A stretch of DNA of 26,646 nucleotides. It comes from Candidatus Staskawiczbacteria bacterium RIFCSPLOWO2_01_FULL_38_12b. GTDB taxonomy: Bacteria > Patescibacteriota > Minisyncoccia > Minisyncoccales > Staskawiczbacteraceae. The notes beneath the pieces were generated by a model. That model was not told where the DNA came from and made no database searches. It worked only from the letters and a program-made list of their open reading frames with translations. Positions 6,719-13,550 of the stretch are shown here, piece by piece. Where the stretch lies: assembly GCA_001820255.1 (NCBI GenBank), contig MHPA01000012.1, positions 4,094 to 30,739 on the forward strand, read 5' to 3'. How positions within the stretch are numbered: the first letter of the stretch is position 1; the number at the start of each line of letters is the position of its first letter. Position numbers and translations under genes: made by a program.

Positions 6719-7054
6719 TCAAGAAGACTTCTTTTTTTTGGGCAAACCCGCCCTGCTTTTCCTTACCAATATATTAAACTTTTTGGGTTTACAGGACTTA
6801 TAACTTGGGTTCACAACGACTGGTGTATCTTGAGTATCAATCGCCAATTCAATTTTTTTAGGATTGGAGATTGAAAGGATTTTTTTTAATATACGAATCA
6901 ACAAAGGAATATCTGATTCGACATCAATTTTCCATTTCGACTGGGTAAAATTAACAAAAGACTCTTTAAAGGCCGGAATTAATCTGATCTGCTCCAACCA
7001 ATGGGCAAGTTGATTGATTTCACTATTGTTCTCAATCACAAATTTCATAATCAT
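6719..7054 (-). CDS. Small orphan protein, first gene of the minus-strand mini-operon
   Basis: This 111-residue protein has a folded-looking N-terminal part (residues 1-85) and a basic Lys/Arg/Pro-rich tail ending GLPKKKKSS. GGGAGGG lies six bases before the ATG at 7054. The stop is about 28 bases from the start of the 166-residue gene. Two of the three proteins in this operon (this one and the 61-residue one) end in Lys-rich tails, which may indicate a shared location or partner. No domain is recognised. Confidence 0.7.
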   Translation of the reverse strand: MIMKFVIENNSEINQLAHWLEQIRLIPAFKESFVNFTQSKWKIDVESDIPLLIRILKKILSISNPKKIELAIDTQDTPVVVNPSYKSCKPKKFNILVRKSRAGLPKKKKSS

Positions 7055-7097
7055 AGAAACCCTCCCTAGTAAGGTAAATTGTCAAAAAACTGGTAAC

Positions 7098-7148
7098 AGA
7101 CCCGCTCTGCAAAAATTTTTATAACGAAAATCTTTGCACAGCAGGTCT
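7098..7148. repeat. Imperfect inverted repeat enclosing a -10-like box
   Basis: The 16-base arms AGACCCGCTCTGCAAA and TTTGCACAGCAGGTCT match at 14 positions. They flank a minus-strand TTATAAA that could be the -10 of the small-gene operon at 7054. An operator or leader hairpin is possible. Confidence 0.5.
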
Positions 7149-7154
7149 AATGAA

Positions 7155-7183
7155 TTAAAAAAAACCGCTGGCCAGCGGTTTTT
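7155..7183 (-). terminator. Terminator of the deoxynucleotide operon, overlapping the folA stop
   Basis: AAAACCGCTGG / CCAGCGGTTTT is a perfect 11-bp stem followed on minus by a run of T residues. It ends the dcd-nudix-tmk-thyA-folA transcription unit. Confidence 0.9.
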
Positions 7184-7673
7184 AAATCTTTTCCAAGACT
7201 ACAAATGAATATTGATAAAGATTTTTCTCATCGGGCTGGTGGTCTTCCCTGCTTATTTCTTTCCATTCTGATGCGGCAAACTTCGGAAAAAATGTATCAC
7301 CCTCAAAGCTATGATGAATATAGGTTAAATACAATCTATCGGCCAAAGGTAAAAACTGCTTATACACCGACGCTCCGCCGCAAATCATTACTTCCCCATC
7401 ATTTTTTGAAAGTTCTAATGCTTGATCAAGCGACGTAGCTAGCAAACAACCCTCCGGTACGTTATAATCAGTATCTTTATTTAAAATAATATGCTTTCTG
7501 CCGGGCAACGGTTTTTCGCCAATAGATTTAAACGTATTTAATCCTAAAATGATCGTTTTACCCAATGTTTTTTCTTTAAAGTATTTAAAATCGGCCGGCA
7601 GATGCCATGGCATTGCGTTGTTACTTCCAATTACCCTATTTTCTGCAATCGCAGCTATCATTGAAATTATCAT
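7182..7673 (-). CDS. folA: Dihydrofolate reductase
   Basis: DHFR reduces dihydrofolate made by ThyA back to tetrahydrofolate using NADPH. This 163-residue protein has AAIAENRVIGSNNAMPWHLP, the acidic catalytic residue D28, the PLPGR motif with the substrate-binding Arg (R59) and the CGGASVYKQFLPLADRLYLT segment. One oddity: the usual GRxT cofactor motif reads GLNT (residues 44-47), so the Arg that contacts the NADPH 2'-phosphate is Leu. The TR/SS pair of the next strand is NK. The start codon follows the thyA stop after one base, so the two are translationally coupled. Confidence 0.97.
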   Translation of the reverse strand: MIISMIAAIAENRVIGSNNAMPWHLPADFKYFKEKTLGKTIILGLNTFKSIGEKPLPGRKHIILNKDTDYNVPEGCLLATSLDQALELSKNDGEVMICGGASVYKQFLPLADRLYLTYIHHSFEGDTFFPKFAASEWKEISREDHQPDEKNLYQYSFVVLEKI

Positions 7674-7674
7674 A

Positions 7675-8523
7675 TTACACTCCCATTTCAGCCTTAATAG
7701 CCGGATGGGATTGGTAATTTTCCAGTTTTAGCAAGTTATATATATCGTTAGGTTCTTTAATTTGCGATGTATTTAAATCATCCAAGGTTTTAATTGCCGG
7801 ATTAAGCCATAGTGTAGGTAAAGCAAATGGCTTGCGAACCATTTGTTCTTTTACCGCGTCAAAATGGTTGTGGCAAATATGAGCGTCCCCCAAAGTTATA
7901 ATAAGTTCGTCAGGCTCTAAGTCGGTTAACTGTGCAACAATATGAAGCAATAACGCATACGAAGCTATATTAAAAGGTACCCCCAAAAACATATCACAGC
8001 TCCTTTGATACATATGCAGTGAAAGTTTTTTATCAGCAACAAAAAATTGAAACATCATATGGCAGGGCGGAAGCGCCATGTGATCAAGCTCTCCAGGATT
8101 CCATGCGGTTACAATTAAACGCCTATCGTAAGGATCTTTTTTTATCCTCTCAATAATCTCCTTAAATTGGTCAACTTCTGTGCCGTCGGGTTTTTTCCAA
8201 TGACGCCATTGCACTCCATATACTCTTCCTAAGTCACCCTCATATTGAGTTTTTGGCTTCCAGTAATCGGCATTTGCGTTGGCATCCCAAATATGACACC
8301 CCAATCTATTTAACTCTTTATTATCCGAAGATCCAGAAATAAACCATAGTAATTCTGCGGCAACACTTCTGAATGCCAACTTTTTTGTCGTCATTGCTGG
8401 AAAACCGTCCTTCATTCTAAAACGCATAGGAACCGCAAACATCGCCCGGGTTGGGCCGTATCTTGCTTGCCGGTCAGTCCCCTCATCCATGATTTTTTTT
8501 AACACGTCTAAATATTGCTTCAT
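7675..8523 (-). CDS. thyA: Thymidylate synthase (ThyA type)
   Basis: ThyA methylates dUMP to dTMP using methylenetetrahydrofolate. The 282-residue protein carries the catalytic Cys in ALPPCHMMFQF (C154), the dUMP-binding QRSCDMFLGVPFNIASYALL, the DPYDRRLIVTAWNP motif and the C-terminal HPAIKAEMGV. The length is typical of short-form ThyA. Its start overlaps the tmk stop by four bases and folA follows directly. The adjacent DHFR fits the need to recycle dihydrofolate. Confidence 0.98.
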   Translation of the reverse strand: MKQYLDVLKKIMDEGTDRQARYGPTRAMFAVPMRFRMKDGFPAMTTKKLAFRSVAAELLWFISGSSDNKELNRLGCHIWDANANADYWKPKTQYEGDLGRVYGVQWRHWKKPDGTEVDQFKEIIERIKKDPYDRRLIVTAWNPGELDHMALPPCHMMFQFFVADKKLSLHMYQRSCDMFLGVPFNIASYALLLHIVAQLTDLEPDELIITLGDAHICHNHFDAVKEQMVRKPFALPTLWLNPAIKTLDDLNTSQIKEPNDIYNLLKLENYQSHPAIKAEMGV

Positions 8524-9131
8524 AAAAGATTACCTACTACCTTTTTAATTTCCTCAAAAACTTCTGGTATAGATTTTTCTCCGTCTATCATAATCACATT
8601 TTCAAACATCGTGGGAAGTTTTTGGTAGATCTCATTTACTTTTATTAATTTTTTTTCTTTTTCAAAAAGCTCTTTAGCCTCCCCTCTTTTTTCAATGCGT
8701 TTAATACATTCTTTTACAGAAACATTAATCACTATAGTTGCATCCGGAAGTAAAAAATCTTTATTCATTTTAACTAACTCAAAAACATCTAAATCATCTG
8801 AATGGCCATAAGCAATAGTTGAAAATGTGTAACGGCTGCAAACGACAAATTTCCCCTCTTTTAGTGCTGGAATAACTTTATTTTCTAAATGTTCGGCTCG
8901 ATCTTGGACAAACAGTTTTTGTCGTTCCATTGGTTCGGCCTGCATTTCACCCTTTAAAATTTTTCGTATTTTTATTCCCGCCTCCGATTCTGTGGTCGGT
9001 TCGGTTTTTAAAATAACTACTTTTCCTTTTTCTTGCAAATATTTTGCTAGCAATTCTGCCTGGACACTTTTTCCGGAACCATCAAGTCCCTCGATTACAA
9101 TAAACTTCCCTGAAAAACTATTTTTGATCAT
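8520..9131 (-). CDS. tmk: Thymidylate kinase
   Basis: Tmk phosphorylates dTMP to dTDP. The 203-residue protein has the P-loop GLDGSGKS (15-22), the DRxxH motif (DRAEH, 77-81) and the CSRYTFSTIAYGH segment, all standard for the family. Its 5' end overlaps the Nudix gene by 14 bases and its 3' end overlaps thyA by four, so the operon is tightly coupled. Confidence 0.97.
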   Translation of the reverse strand: MIKNSFSGKFIVIEGLDGSGKSVQAELLAKYLQEKGKVVILKTEPTTESEAGIKIRKILKGEMQAEPMERQKLFVQDRAEHLENKVIPALKEGKFVVCSRYTFSTIAYGHSDDLDVFELVKMNKDFLLPDATIVINVSVKECIKRIEKRGEAKELFEKEKKLIKVNEIYQKLPTMFENVIMIDGEKSIPEVFEEIKKVVGNLL

Positions 9132-9735
9132 GTAATTTTGACAGATAATCCCGATACACTATTTTTATCCAAACTCCGTTATTATTTTTTATTTTTTCAC
9201 CGATATCTTTCAAATCAACCATTTGGCCTGCCATTTTATCGGTTTCTTTAATGGAAATCTCCGGACTATCGCCCACAAAACTATATACCAATCCCAAGTG
9301 TACCGCTTCTACCGGCTTTGAGTCATCGTTTAAAATTCCTACCAATTTTTGCTCCAAAAAATTCCCACCATAGTTTACTTCTTCATTCCATTCTCGCATC
9401 ATACCTTCTTGCAACATATCTTTGGCGCCATTGATATCAATCTCATTAATATGTCCTCCAACACCGATTTGATAGGTATCCACCAGTCTTTGTTCCCCTG
9501 CCTTGGGCAAATATTTATAAATAAAAAATGTATCTTGGAAATTAAAAATAATATAAGGGATTATTTGCTGCCATGACGGATCGGTTTCTACATCCCCTCT
9601 TCTTTTAAACTGGTAATTATTTTTTATCAGGTCTATGTAATATTCTAAATTTTCTTGCTTTAACCCTTGCCACCTACCCTTCTTAAAAATAATATCAGCC
9701 GACACCACTAATACTTTTTCGTCATCCTTATTCAT
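9118..9735 (-). CDS. Nudix hydrolase in the dTMP operon
   Basis: This 205-residue protein contains a Nudix box (GGHI then ten residues, then EGMMREWNEEV), fitting the G-x5-E-x7-REx2EExGU pattern except that the box ends in EEVNY instead of EExG. The overall layout, with a long N-terminal strand region and internal FxDTFFIYKY, recalls the COG4112-type NUDIX phosphoesterases. I prefer the ATG at 9735 over the in-frame ATG at 9747, because the preceding GAGCGAAGCG matches the ribosome-binding leader of nusG. Its place between dcd and tmk suggests hydrolysis of a nucleoside triphosphate such as dUTP; that substrate is an inference. Confidence 0.85.
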   Translation of the reverse strand: MNKDDEKVLVVSADIIFKKGRWQGLKQENLEYYIDLIKNNYQFKRRGDVETDPSWQQIIPYIIFNFQDTFFIYKYLPKAGEQRLVDTYQIGVGGHINEIDINGAKDMLQEGMMREWNEEVNYGGNFLEQKLVGILNDDSKPVEAVHLGLVYSFVGDSPEISIKETDKMAGQMVDLKDIGEKIKNNNGVWIKIVYRDYLSKLHDQK

Positions 9736-9851
9736 CGCTTCGCTCAATGCGATTCTAATATACTAATTCATACTAATTATGCCAATAACGGCGTGCTTGT
9801 TTTCGTCAGTATTTGTATTATTAGCATGCATTCGTATATTGGCATCGCACT
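9736..9851. repeat. Intergenic palindromic repeat, family D
   Basis: The arms at 9747-9786 and 9811-9851 form an imperfect palindrome of the type ATGCGATTCTAATATAC / TATATTGGCATCGCA. The element fills the whole gap from the dcd stop to the Nudix start. It ends at GAGCGAAGCGATG on the minus strand, the same sequence that precedes nusG. A related element lies at 16069-16184. Confidence 0.75.
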
Positions 9852-10450
9852 CATTTAAATTTAATCCACTCATTATTTTTTTTGAAATTTTTCCAGTACT
9901 GCGAGGCCTTGGGTTTCATATTACCATAATATTTATTACCAAGATGCTTTTTATTTTTTTCATTGTAAGGATGATCAGCCATTGATGAAAGTGGTGTAAA
10001 CGACATTTGGGCAATCGGCATTTTATAATACAATTTTATGGGCAAAGGAGAAATATTATGAAGCTCTAGAGTCATTTTTAATTTGTTTCCCGGGTCAAGA
10101 TATCCAGCAGTAGCATGGATAATAAGCCCGATTCTCCCCAAAGAAGATTTTCCCTCAAGGCGCCCCACCATATTATCGGCAACGCCCACAATTTCATAAG
10201 TCATACCCAATGCGAATTCACCCGGATGAATGATAAATTGACGCTTATCGTCTATGGTTACCGTTTCCATGAGGTGTTCAATGGGTTCTTTAGGATCTAT
10301 ACAGATATCTTTATGGGTTCTAAACACTAAAAAATCAGCCCCTAAATGTAAATCAACCGATGCCGGCTGTATGGATTTTGGGAATAAAGGCTTTACAGCA
10401 ATCACGCCATCTTTTAAAGCTTTTTTAATATCTTTATCGGAAAGTATCAT
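9851..10450 (-). CDS. dcd: dCTP deaminase
   Basis: Dcd deaminates dCTP to dUTP, feeding dTMP synthesis. The 199-residue protein has the signature GRLEGKSSLGRIGL followed by IIHATAGYLDPG. R106, A115 and E129 correspond to the catalytic R115, A124 and E138 of the E. coli enzyme. A bifunctional DCD/dUTPase cannot be excluded by eye. No separate dUTPase gene is visible, which matters because ThyA needs dUMP. The leader has no SD and lies in an AACTTGAAACTT repeat. Confidence 0.95.
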   Translation of the reverse strand: MILSDKDIKKALKDGVIAVKPLFPKSIQPASVDLHLGADFLVFRTHKDICIDPKEPIEHLMETVTIDDKRQFIIHPGEFALGMTYEIVGVADNMVGRLEGKSSLGRIGLIIHATAGYLDPGNKLKMTLELHNISPLPIKLYYKMPIAQMSFTPLSSMADHPYNEKNKKHLGNKYYGNMKPKASQYWKNFKKNNEWIKFK

Positions 10451-10451
10451 A

Positions 10452-10535
10452 GTTCTTGAAACTTAAAACTTGAAGCTTGAAACTTTATATTGTGGTGTTT
10501 TCTTAAGTTTCAAGTTTAAAGCTCTAGGTTTTACT
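10452..10535. repeat. Intergenic CTTGAAACTT repeat upstream of dcd
   Basis: Short direct units (CTTGAAACTT, AACTTGAAG, CTTGAAACTT) are mirrored on the other side by AAGTTTCAAGTTTAAAGC, forming an imperfect palindrome of about 80 bases. It makes up the dcd 5' region. Confidence 0.65.
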
Positions 10536-10574
10536 ACTATTTATACATTTTAATCCTTAAAAAACAAAAATGCA

Positions 10575-10607
10575 AATAAAAAAAGCCCTTGAAGTTATCG
10601 CTGGGCG
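10575..10607 (-). terminator. Terminator of the 131-residue orphan gene
   Basis: GCCC and GGGC form a short stem with a long loop, followed on minus by TTTTTTTATTT. Confidence 0.65.
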
Positions 10608-10626
10608 TTATTGAGAGAACTACTAT

Positions 10627-11022
10627 CTAGTAATCTAAGTCAAGGTCAAGGTTAAATCTGAAATCATGCATGTCGGGAAATCTCCTGACTGTTTCAAGAA
10701 GAAACTTTTTATCGGATAATTGATTGATAATCTCAACGAGAAAGTCTTCCTCGTCATTTTTAAAGCCATCTCCACCAAATTTCCAACCAGACATATTAGT
10801 CAAAAATACTCTGCAGGCTTGTTGAATGGTACTATCACACATCACTTCATGCCTATTATCATCCAAACAGTGATTAACGGTTGTTACTTCAAATCCTTCA
10901 GTTGCAATTGCAATCACATCATCGGGACGGGGTAATATTTCCTTTTCAAATTCTTTTGAAATATACCAATCGTGAGTTTGCTCTTCGTCTTGGATTATCA
11001 ACACCAACGTAAACTTGACCAT
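10627..11022 (-). CDS. Orphan cytoplasmic protein, 131 residues
   Basis: The protein is acidic, has no transmembrane or signal segment, and has a C-terminus rich in Asp (LDLDLDY). Two Cys residues (CLDD and CDSTIQQAC region) and several Trp are present. A doubled GGAGGAGG SD stands before the ATG at 11022. A clear promoter lies upstream and a terminator follows, so it is expressed alone. No family is recognised. Confidence 0.7.
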   Translation of the reverse strand: MVKFTLVLIIQDEEQTHDWYISKEFEKEILPRPDDVIAIATEGFEVTTVNHCLDDNRHEVMCDSTIQQACRVFLTNMSGWKFGGDGFKNDEEDFLVEIINQLSDKKFLLETVRRFPDMHDFRFNLDLDLDY

Positions 11023-11071
11023 GTGGCTATCCTCCTCCTAAATTACGTTTTCAAAGACCGAAACCATTATC

Positions 11072-11100
11072 ATTGTATAATATAAATAATTTAATATCAA
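11072..11100 (-). promoter_or_regulatory. Promoter of the 131-residue orphan gene
   Basis: On minus, TTGATA (11095-11100) and TACAAT (11072-11077) are 17 bases apart. The predicted start leaves a leader of about 45 bases ending in the GGAGGAGG SD. Confidence 0.7.
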
Positions 11101-11106
11101 TTAATT

Positions 11107-11142
11107 AAAAAAAGCCGGGGGAGGATTTCCTCTTCGGCTTTA
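11107..11142 (-). terminator. Terminator of the GNAT gene
   Basis: AAAGCCGAAGAGGA pairs imperfectly with TCCTCCCCCGGCTTT on minus and is followed by TTTTTTT. Confidence 0.85.
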
Positions 11143-11153
11143 GTGTGACCAAA

Positions 11154-11579
11154 CTACAAATCAATTTGATACCAGTATTTATTTTGGTTTTTGCGATAGC
11201 CATCGGTAAATCCTGATTTTTTAAATCCCAGGGATTCGTAAAACTTAATAGCTTCTTCATTATCGGTGTTTACACATAAGCTCACGTGACCGCCCCCACC
11301 AATCTCGGTAAAAACTTTTCCGACCAATTGTTTTCCTATCCCACTTCGTTTCTTTGCAACATTAATTTGAAGCATGTAATGAGAAACATTGTCTCCCAAA
11401 TCTTCCATAATAATGAAACCCACAATCTTTCGGCTTTGTTCAGCAATAAAAGCATAAAACGCTTCCAGACATTCAACTTTCTTTAATTGATCTTTGCGAC
11501 GCTTTGAAGGTCGGCCATCCATCGAAACAACATTTTCCAGGTCTTCAGATTGGTATTCGCGGACAATAAATTGTTGCAT
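11154..11579 (-). CDS. GNAT-family N-acetyltransferase
   Basis: This 141-residue protein has the GNAT acetyl-CoA-binding motif A (INVAKKRSGIGKQLV, residues 72-86) and the family's C-terminal AIKFYESLGFKKSG. The substrate cannot be read from sequence; small molecules or protein N-termini are both possible. An AAAGGAG SD precedes the ATG, and the gene is bracketed by its own terminator and the rplK terminator, so it looks monocistronic. Confidence 0.9.
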   Translation of the reverse strand: MQQFIVREYQSEDLENVVSMDGRPSKRRKDQLKKVECLEAFYAFIAEQSRKIVGFIIMEDLGDNVSHYMLQINVAKKRSGIGKQLVGKVFTEIGGGGHVSLCVNTDNEEAIKFYESLGFKKSGFTDGYRKNQNKYWYQIDL

Positions 11580-11663
11580 GGCACCACTCCTTTATTGTAA
11601 AAGAACTTCTTAAGTTTCTCACCTATAATATTACCTAGCTCAATAAAATTATCAAATCAATAA

Positions 11664-11693
11664 AAAACGGCGGCCTCGAGGCCGCCGTTTTTT
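11664..11693 (-). terminator. rplK terminator
   Basis: A perfect GC-rich palindrome, AAAACGGCGGCCTC / GAGGCCGCCGTTTT, is followed on minus by TTTTTTATT. It separates rplK from downstream genes. Confidence 0.9.
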
Positions 11694-11697
11694 AGTA

Positions 11698-12123
11698 TTA
11701 ACCCTTGATTTCTATCCCCATGTTCTTCGCAGTACCGGCGATGATTTTCATTGCTTGTTCAATGTCGGTTGTGTTTAAATCTTTTAATTTCTTTTCGGCG
11801 ATTTCTTTTAACTGGGTTTTGGTAACTTTGCCTACCATTTTTTTATTCGGTTCGCCCGATCCTTTTTCAATCCCCGCAGCTTTTTTTAACAGTTCCGAAG
11901 CCAACGGAGTTTTTAAGGTAAAGGTATAACTTCTGTCTTTATAAATAGTCACTTGGGCCGGAATAACGTAGCCCATCTGATCTTTGGTGGCTTCGTTAAA
12001 CTTTTGGCAAAATTCAGCAATATTTAATCCGTGTTGAGCTAGTGCCGGTCCCACGGGAGGAGCCGGATTTGCTTTGCCTGCCTGTATCTGGATTTTTACG
12101 ACAGCTTTAATTTCTTTTGCCAT
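11698..12123 (-). CDS. rplK: 50S ribosomal protein uL11
   Basis: uL11 forms the base of the L7/L12 stalk with 23S rRNA helices 43-44. The 141-residue protein has the diagnostic IQAGKANPAPPVGPALAQHG followed by LNIAEFCQKFN and the C-terminal TDIEQAMKIIAGTAKNMGI, with normal length. It follows nusG as expected, but after an unusually long 200-base repeat-filled gap. It is followed by a strong terminator instead of rplA. No SD is seen. Confidence 0.98.
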   Translation of the reverse strand: MAKEIKAVVKIQIQAGKANPAPPVGPALAQHGLNIAEFCQKFNEATKDQMGYVIPAQVTIYKDRSYTFTLKTPLASELLKKAAGIEKGSGEPNKKMVGKVTKTQLKEIAEKKLKDLNTTDIEQAMKIIAGTAKNMGIEIKG

Positions 12124-12189
12124 ATTTGTTAAGAGCTTACAAGCTGATAGTGAAATATTTTTATAAATACACCACAGCTATAACTCTTT

Positions 12190-12325
12190 ATTAATTATTT
12201 TTTAATTCTCAAATCCCAATTTCCAATTCCCAATCAAATCCTAATTTATTAAATCCCAAAACGTTTTAGGAATTAGGGTTTTAGGAATTGATTGGTCATT
12301 GGGATTTGGTCATTGAGATTTTAAA
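12190..12325. repeat. Intergenic palindromic repeat between nusG and rplK
   Basis: Units such as CAAATCCCAATTTCCAATT and CCCAATCAAATCCTAA on the left are mirrored by TTAGGAATTGATTGGTCATT and GGGATTTGGTCATTGAGATT on the right, around AAAACGTTTT. The element resembles the one at 1798-1922. Its outer edge reaches the nusG stop codon. Confidence 0.7.
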
Positions 12326-12871
12326 CTACACTTTCTTAATTTGCAACGAATCTAATTCCACCGGTGTATCTCGGCCAAACATATTGACCAACACTTTAAT
12401 TTTTCCTTTTTCCTGGTCAATTTCAGAGACTTTGCCTTCAAACCCTTTAAACGGCCCGTCTAAAATTTTAACAGCGGCGCCAATCTCAAAGTCAATCTGG
12501 AATTCCGGCTCGCCCGAATCCATGCGCTTTTTTAGGTCTTCAATATCTTTTGCCGAAACGGGAATCGGCGTGGTTCCGGCCCCTAAAAATCCGGTTACCC
12601 GCGGAGTGTTTCTTACCACATACCAGGATTCATCGTCCACCACCATTTCCACTAATACGTATCCAGGATAAATTTTTTCTTCAACGGTTTTTCGTTTTCC
12701 GTTTTTAATTTTTATCTTTTTTTCTTTTGGCACCATCACGTTAAAAATCTTATTTTCCATGCTCAAACTCTCAATCCTTTGTTTAAGGTTTTTTGCAACG
12801 GCATCTTCGTATCCTGAATAAGTGTGGATTACGTACCAATTTTTTTCTTGTTCTACGACTTGTTTTGGCAT
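12326..12871 (-). CDS. nusG: Transcription termination/antitermination factor NusG
   Basis: NusG binds RNA polymerase and modulates pausing, Rho and coupling to ribosomes. The 181-residue protein has the NGN domain (NWYVIHTYSGYEDAVAKNL to VTGFLG) and the C-terminal KOW domain (GAAVKILDGPFKGFEGKVSE). Normal length and order relative to secE. The start MPKQVV is set by the adjacent GGAGCGAAGCG, five further bases of which separate GGAG from the ATG. The leader is repeat B and a promoter may lie in the palindrome at 12994-13093. Confidence 0.97.
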   Translation of the reverse strand: MPKQVVEQEKNWYVIHTYSGYEDAVAKNLKQRIESLSMENKIFNVMVPKEKKIKIKNGKRKTVEEKIYPGYVLVEMVVDDESWYVVRNTPRVTGFLGAGTTPIPVSAKDIEDLKKRMDSGEPEFQIDFEIGAAVKILDGPFKGFEGKVSEIDQEKGKIKVLVNMFGRDTPVELDSLQIKKV

Positions 12872-12966
12872 CGCTTCGCTCCATCAGCGAATATCGAATT
12901 TTGTTGCGAATTTACGAATTATGACGTCGTCGTCCGTATTCGTAAATTCGTAAGGGATTCGTTAGG
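12872..12966. repeat. Intergenic palindromic repeat, family A copy in minus orientation
   Basis: Read on minus it carries AACGAATCCCTTACGAATTT, a GC-rich centre and TAATTCGTAAATTCGCAAC, matching 67-157. It continues through TATTCGCTGAT to GGAGCGAAGCG directly before the nusG ATG. Confidence 0.8.
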
Positions 12967-13122
12967 CCTGATGATTAAAGGTTTCCGTAATGAAATTGTA
13001 AAATTTCAGAGCGGTAAATTTGATAGAATTTGGAGGTTTAGCTTTAGCTAAGCTGATAAATTATAGCAAGTTTAACGCTGAAATTTTATAATTGCAATAG
13101 GAAAATCTTTAGTCAGCAGGCC
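12964..13122. repeat. Large nested palindrome with inward-facing extended -10 elements
   Basis: The outer arms (AGGCCTGATGATTAAAGG and the reverse complement of CTTTAGTCAGCAGGCCT) surround a second pair (AATTGTAAAATTTCAG / CTGAAATTTTATAATT) and a core hairpin GTTTAGCTTTAGCTAAGC. Each core arm holds a -10-like box reading inward: TTTGATAGAAT on plus and TTGCTATAAT on minus. Related cores occur at 18833-19016 and at the right end of the window. It lies between secE and nusG. Confidence 0.8.
13060..13068 (-). promoter_or_regulatory. Candidate nusG promoter, extended -10 (TGCTATAAT)
   Basis: TGCTATAAT matches the extended -10 consensus exactly and reads toward nusG, about 190 bases away. No good -35 is visible at 17 bases, as is common for extended -10 promoters. 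It sits inside the palindrome 12964-13122. Confidence 0.5.
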
Positions 13123-13141
13123 TATTATTCGTTGATGGTTT

Positions 13142-13336
13142 TTATTTAAGTATAAAACTCTTTAATACGGTTGAAAAAGCGTAATCTAGTCCGCCCAAAA
13201 ACGCAGCAACTATAATAGTCACCGCCAGCACAATTAACGTGTATCGTAACACTTCGCCACGGCTTAGCCAATTGGTTTTTCTTAATTCAACATACACTTC
13301 TTTAAAAAATGTTTTCACTTTTTGTACAATGGTCAT
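13142..13336 (-). CDS. secE: Preprotein translocase subunit SecE
   Basis: SecE is the small essential clamp subunit of SecYEG. The 64-residue protein has the amphipathic KTFFKEVYVELRKTNWLSR segment followed by one transmembrane helix (YTLIVLAVTIIVAAFLGGLDY), the minimal single-helix form. It precedes nusG as in most bacteria, but the two are separated by about 270 bases of palindromic repeats. The start codon directly follows a twin-hairpin leader with no SD. Confidence 0.95.
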   Translation of the reverse strand: MTIVQKVKTFFKEVYVELRKTNWLSRGEVLRYTLIVLAVTIIVAAFLGGLDYAFSTVLKSFILK

Positions 13337-13390
13337 GAAAATTTTTGTTTAAAAATTTTCACCGAGTACTCAACGTATTGAGTGCTTGGT
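13337..13390 (-). promoter_or_regulatory. Twin-hairpin leader directly before secE
   Basis: GAAAATTTTT/AAAAATTTTC with a GTTT loop (13337-13360) touches the ATG. It is preceded on the transcript by ACCAAGCACTCAA/TTGAGTACTCGGT (13361-13390). The same two-hairpin order, with the same ACCGAG/CTTGGT ends, stands before ybaB. Confidence 0.7.
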
Positions 13391-13431
13391 AAAATCCTTA
13401 TATTGATAATATCCTAATTTTTTGTTTTTTA

Positions 13432-13455
13432 AAACGGCCTCGTGGGCCGCTTATG
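13432..13455 (-). terminator. Terminator of the 348-residue gene
   Basis: On minus, GCGGCC pairs with GGCCGT around CACGA and is followed by TTTT. It lies about 100 bases after the stop at 13551. Confidence 0.5.
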
Positions 13456-13550
13456 TATTTAATTTCATATTAGCCGATTCAAAGAGACAAGTCAATAGGA
13501 ATATAAAAAAGAATATAAAAAAAATCGTATTAAAATATTAGTATTAAAAT

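Noticed and set aside
9779..9985. A 68-residue plus-strand frame
   Set aside because: It overlaps repeat D and the 3' end of dcd, and its hydrophobic composition reflects the antisense of those regions.
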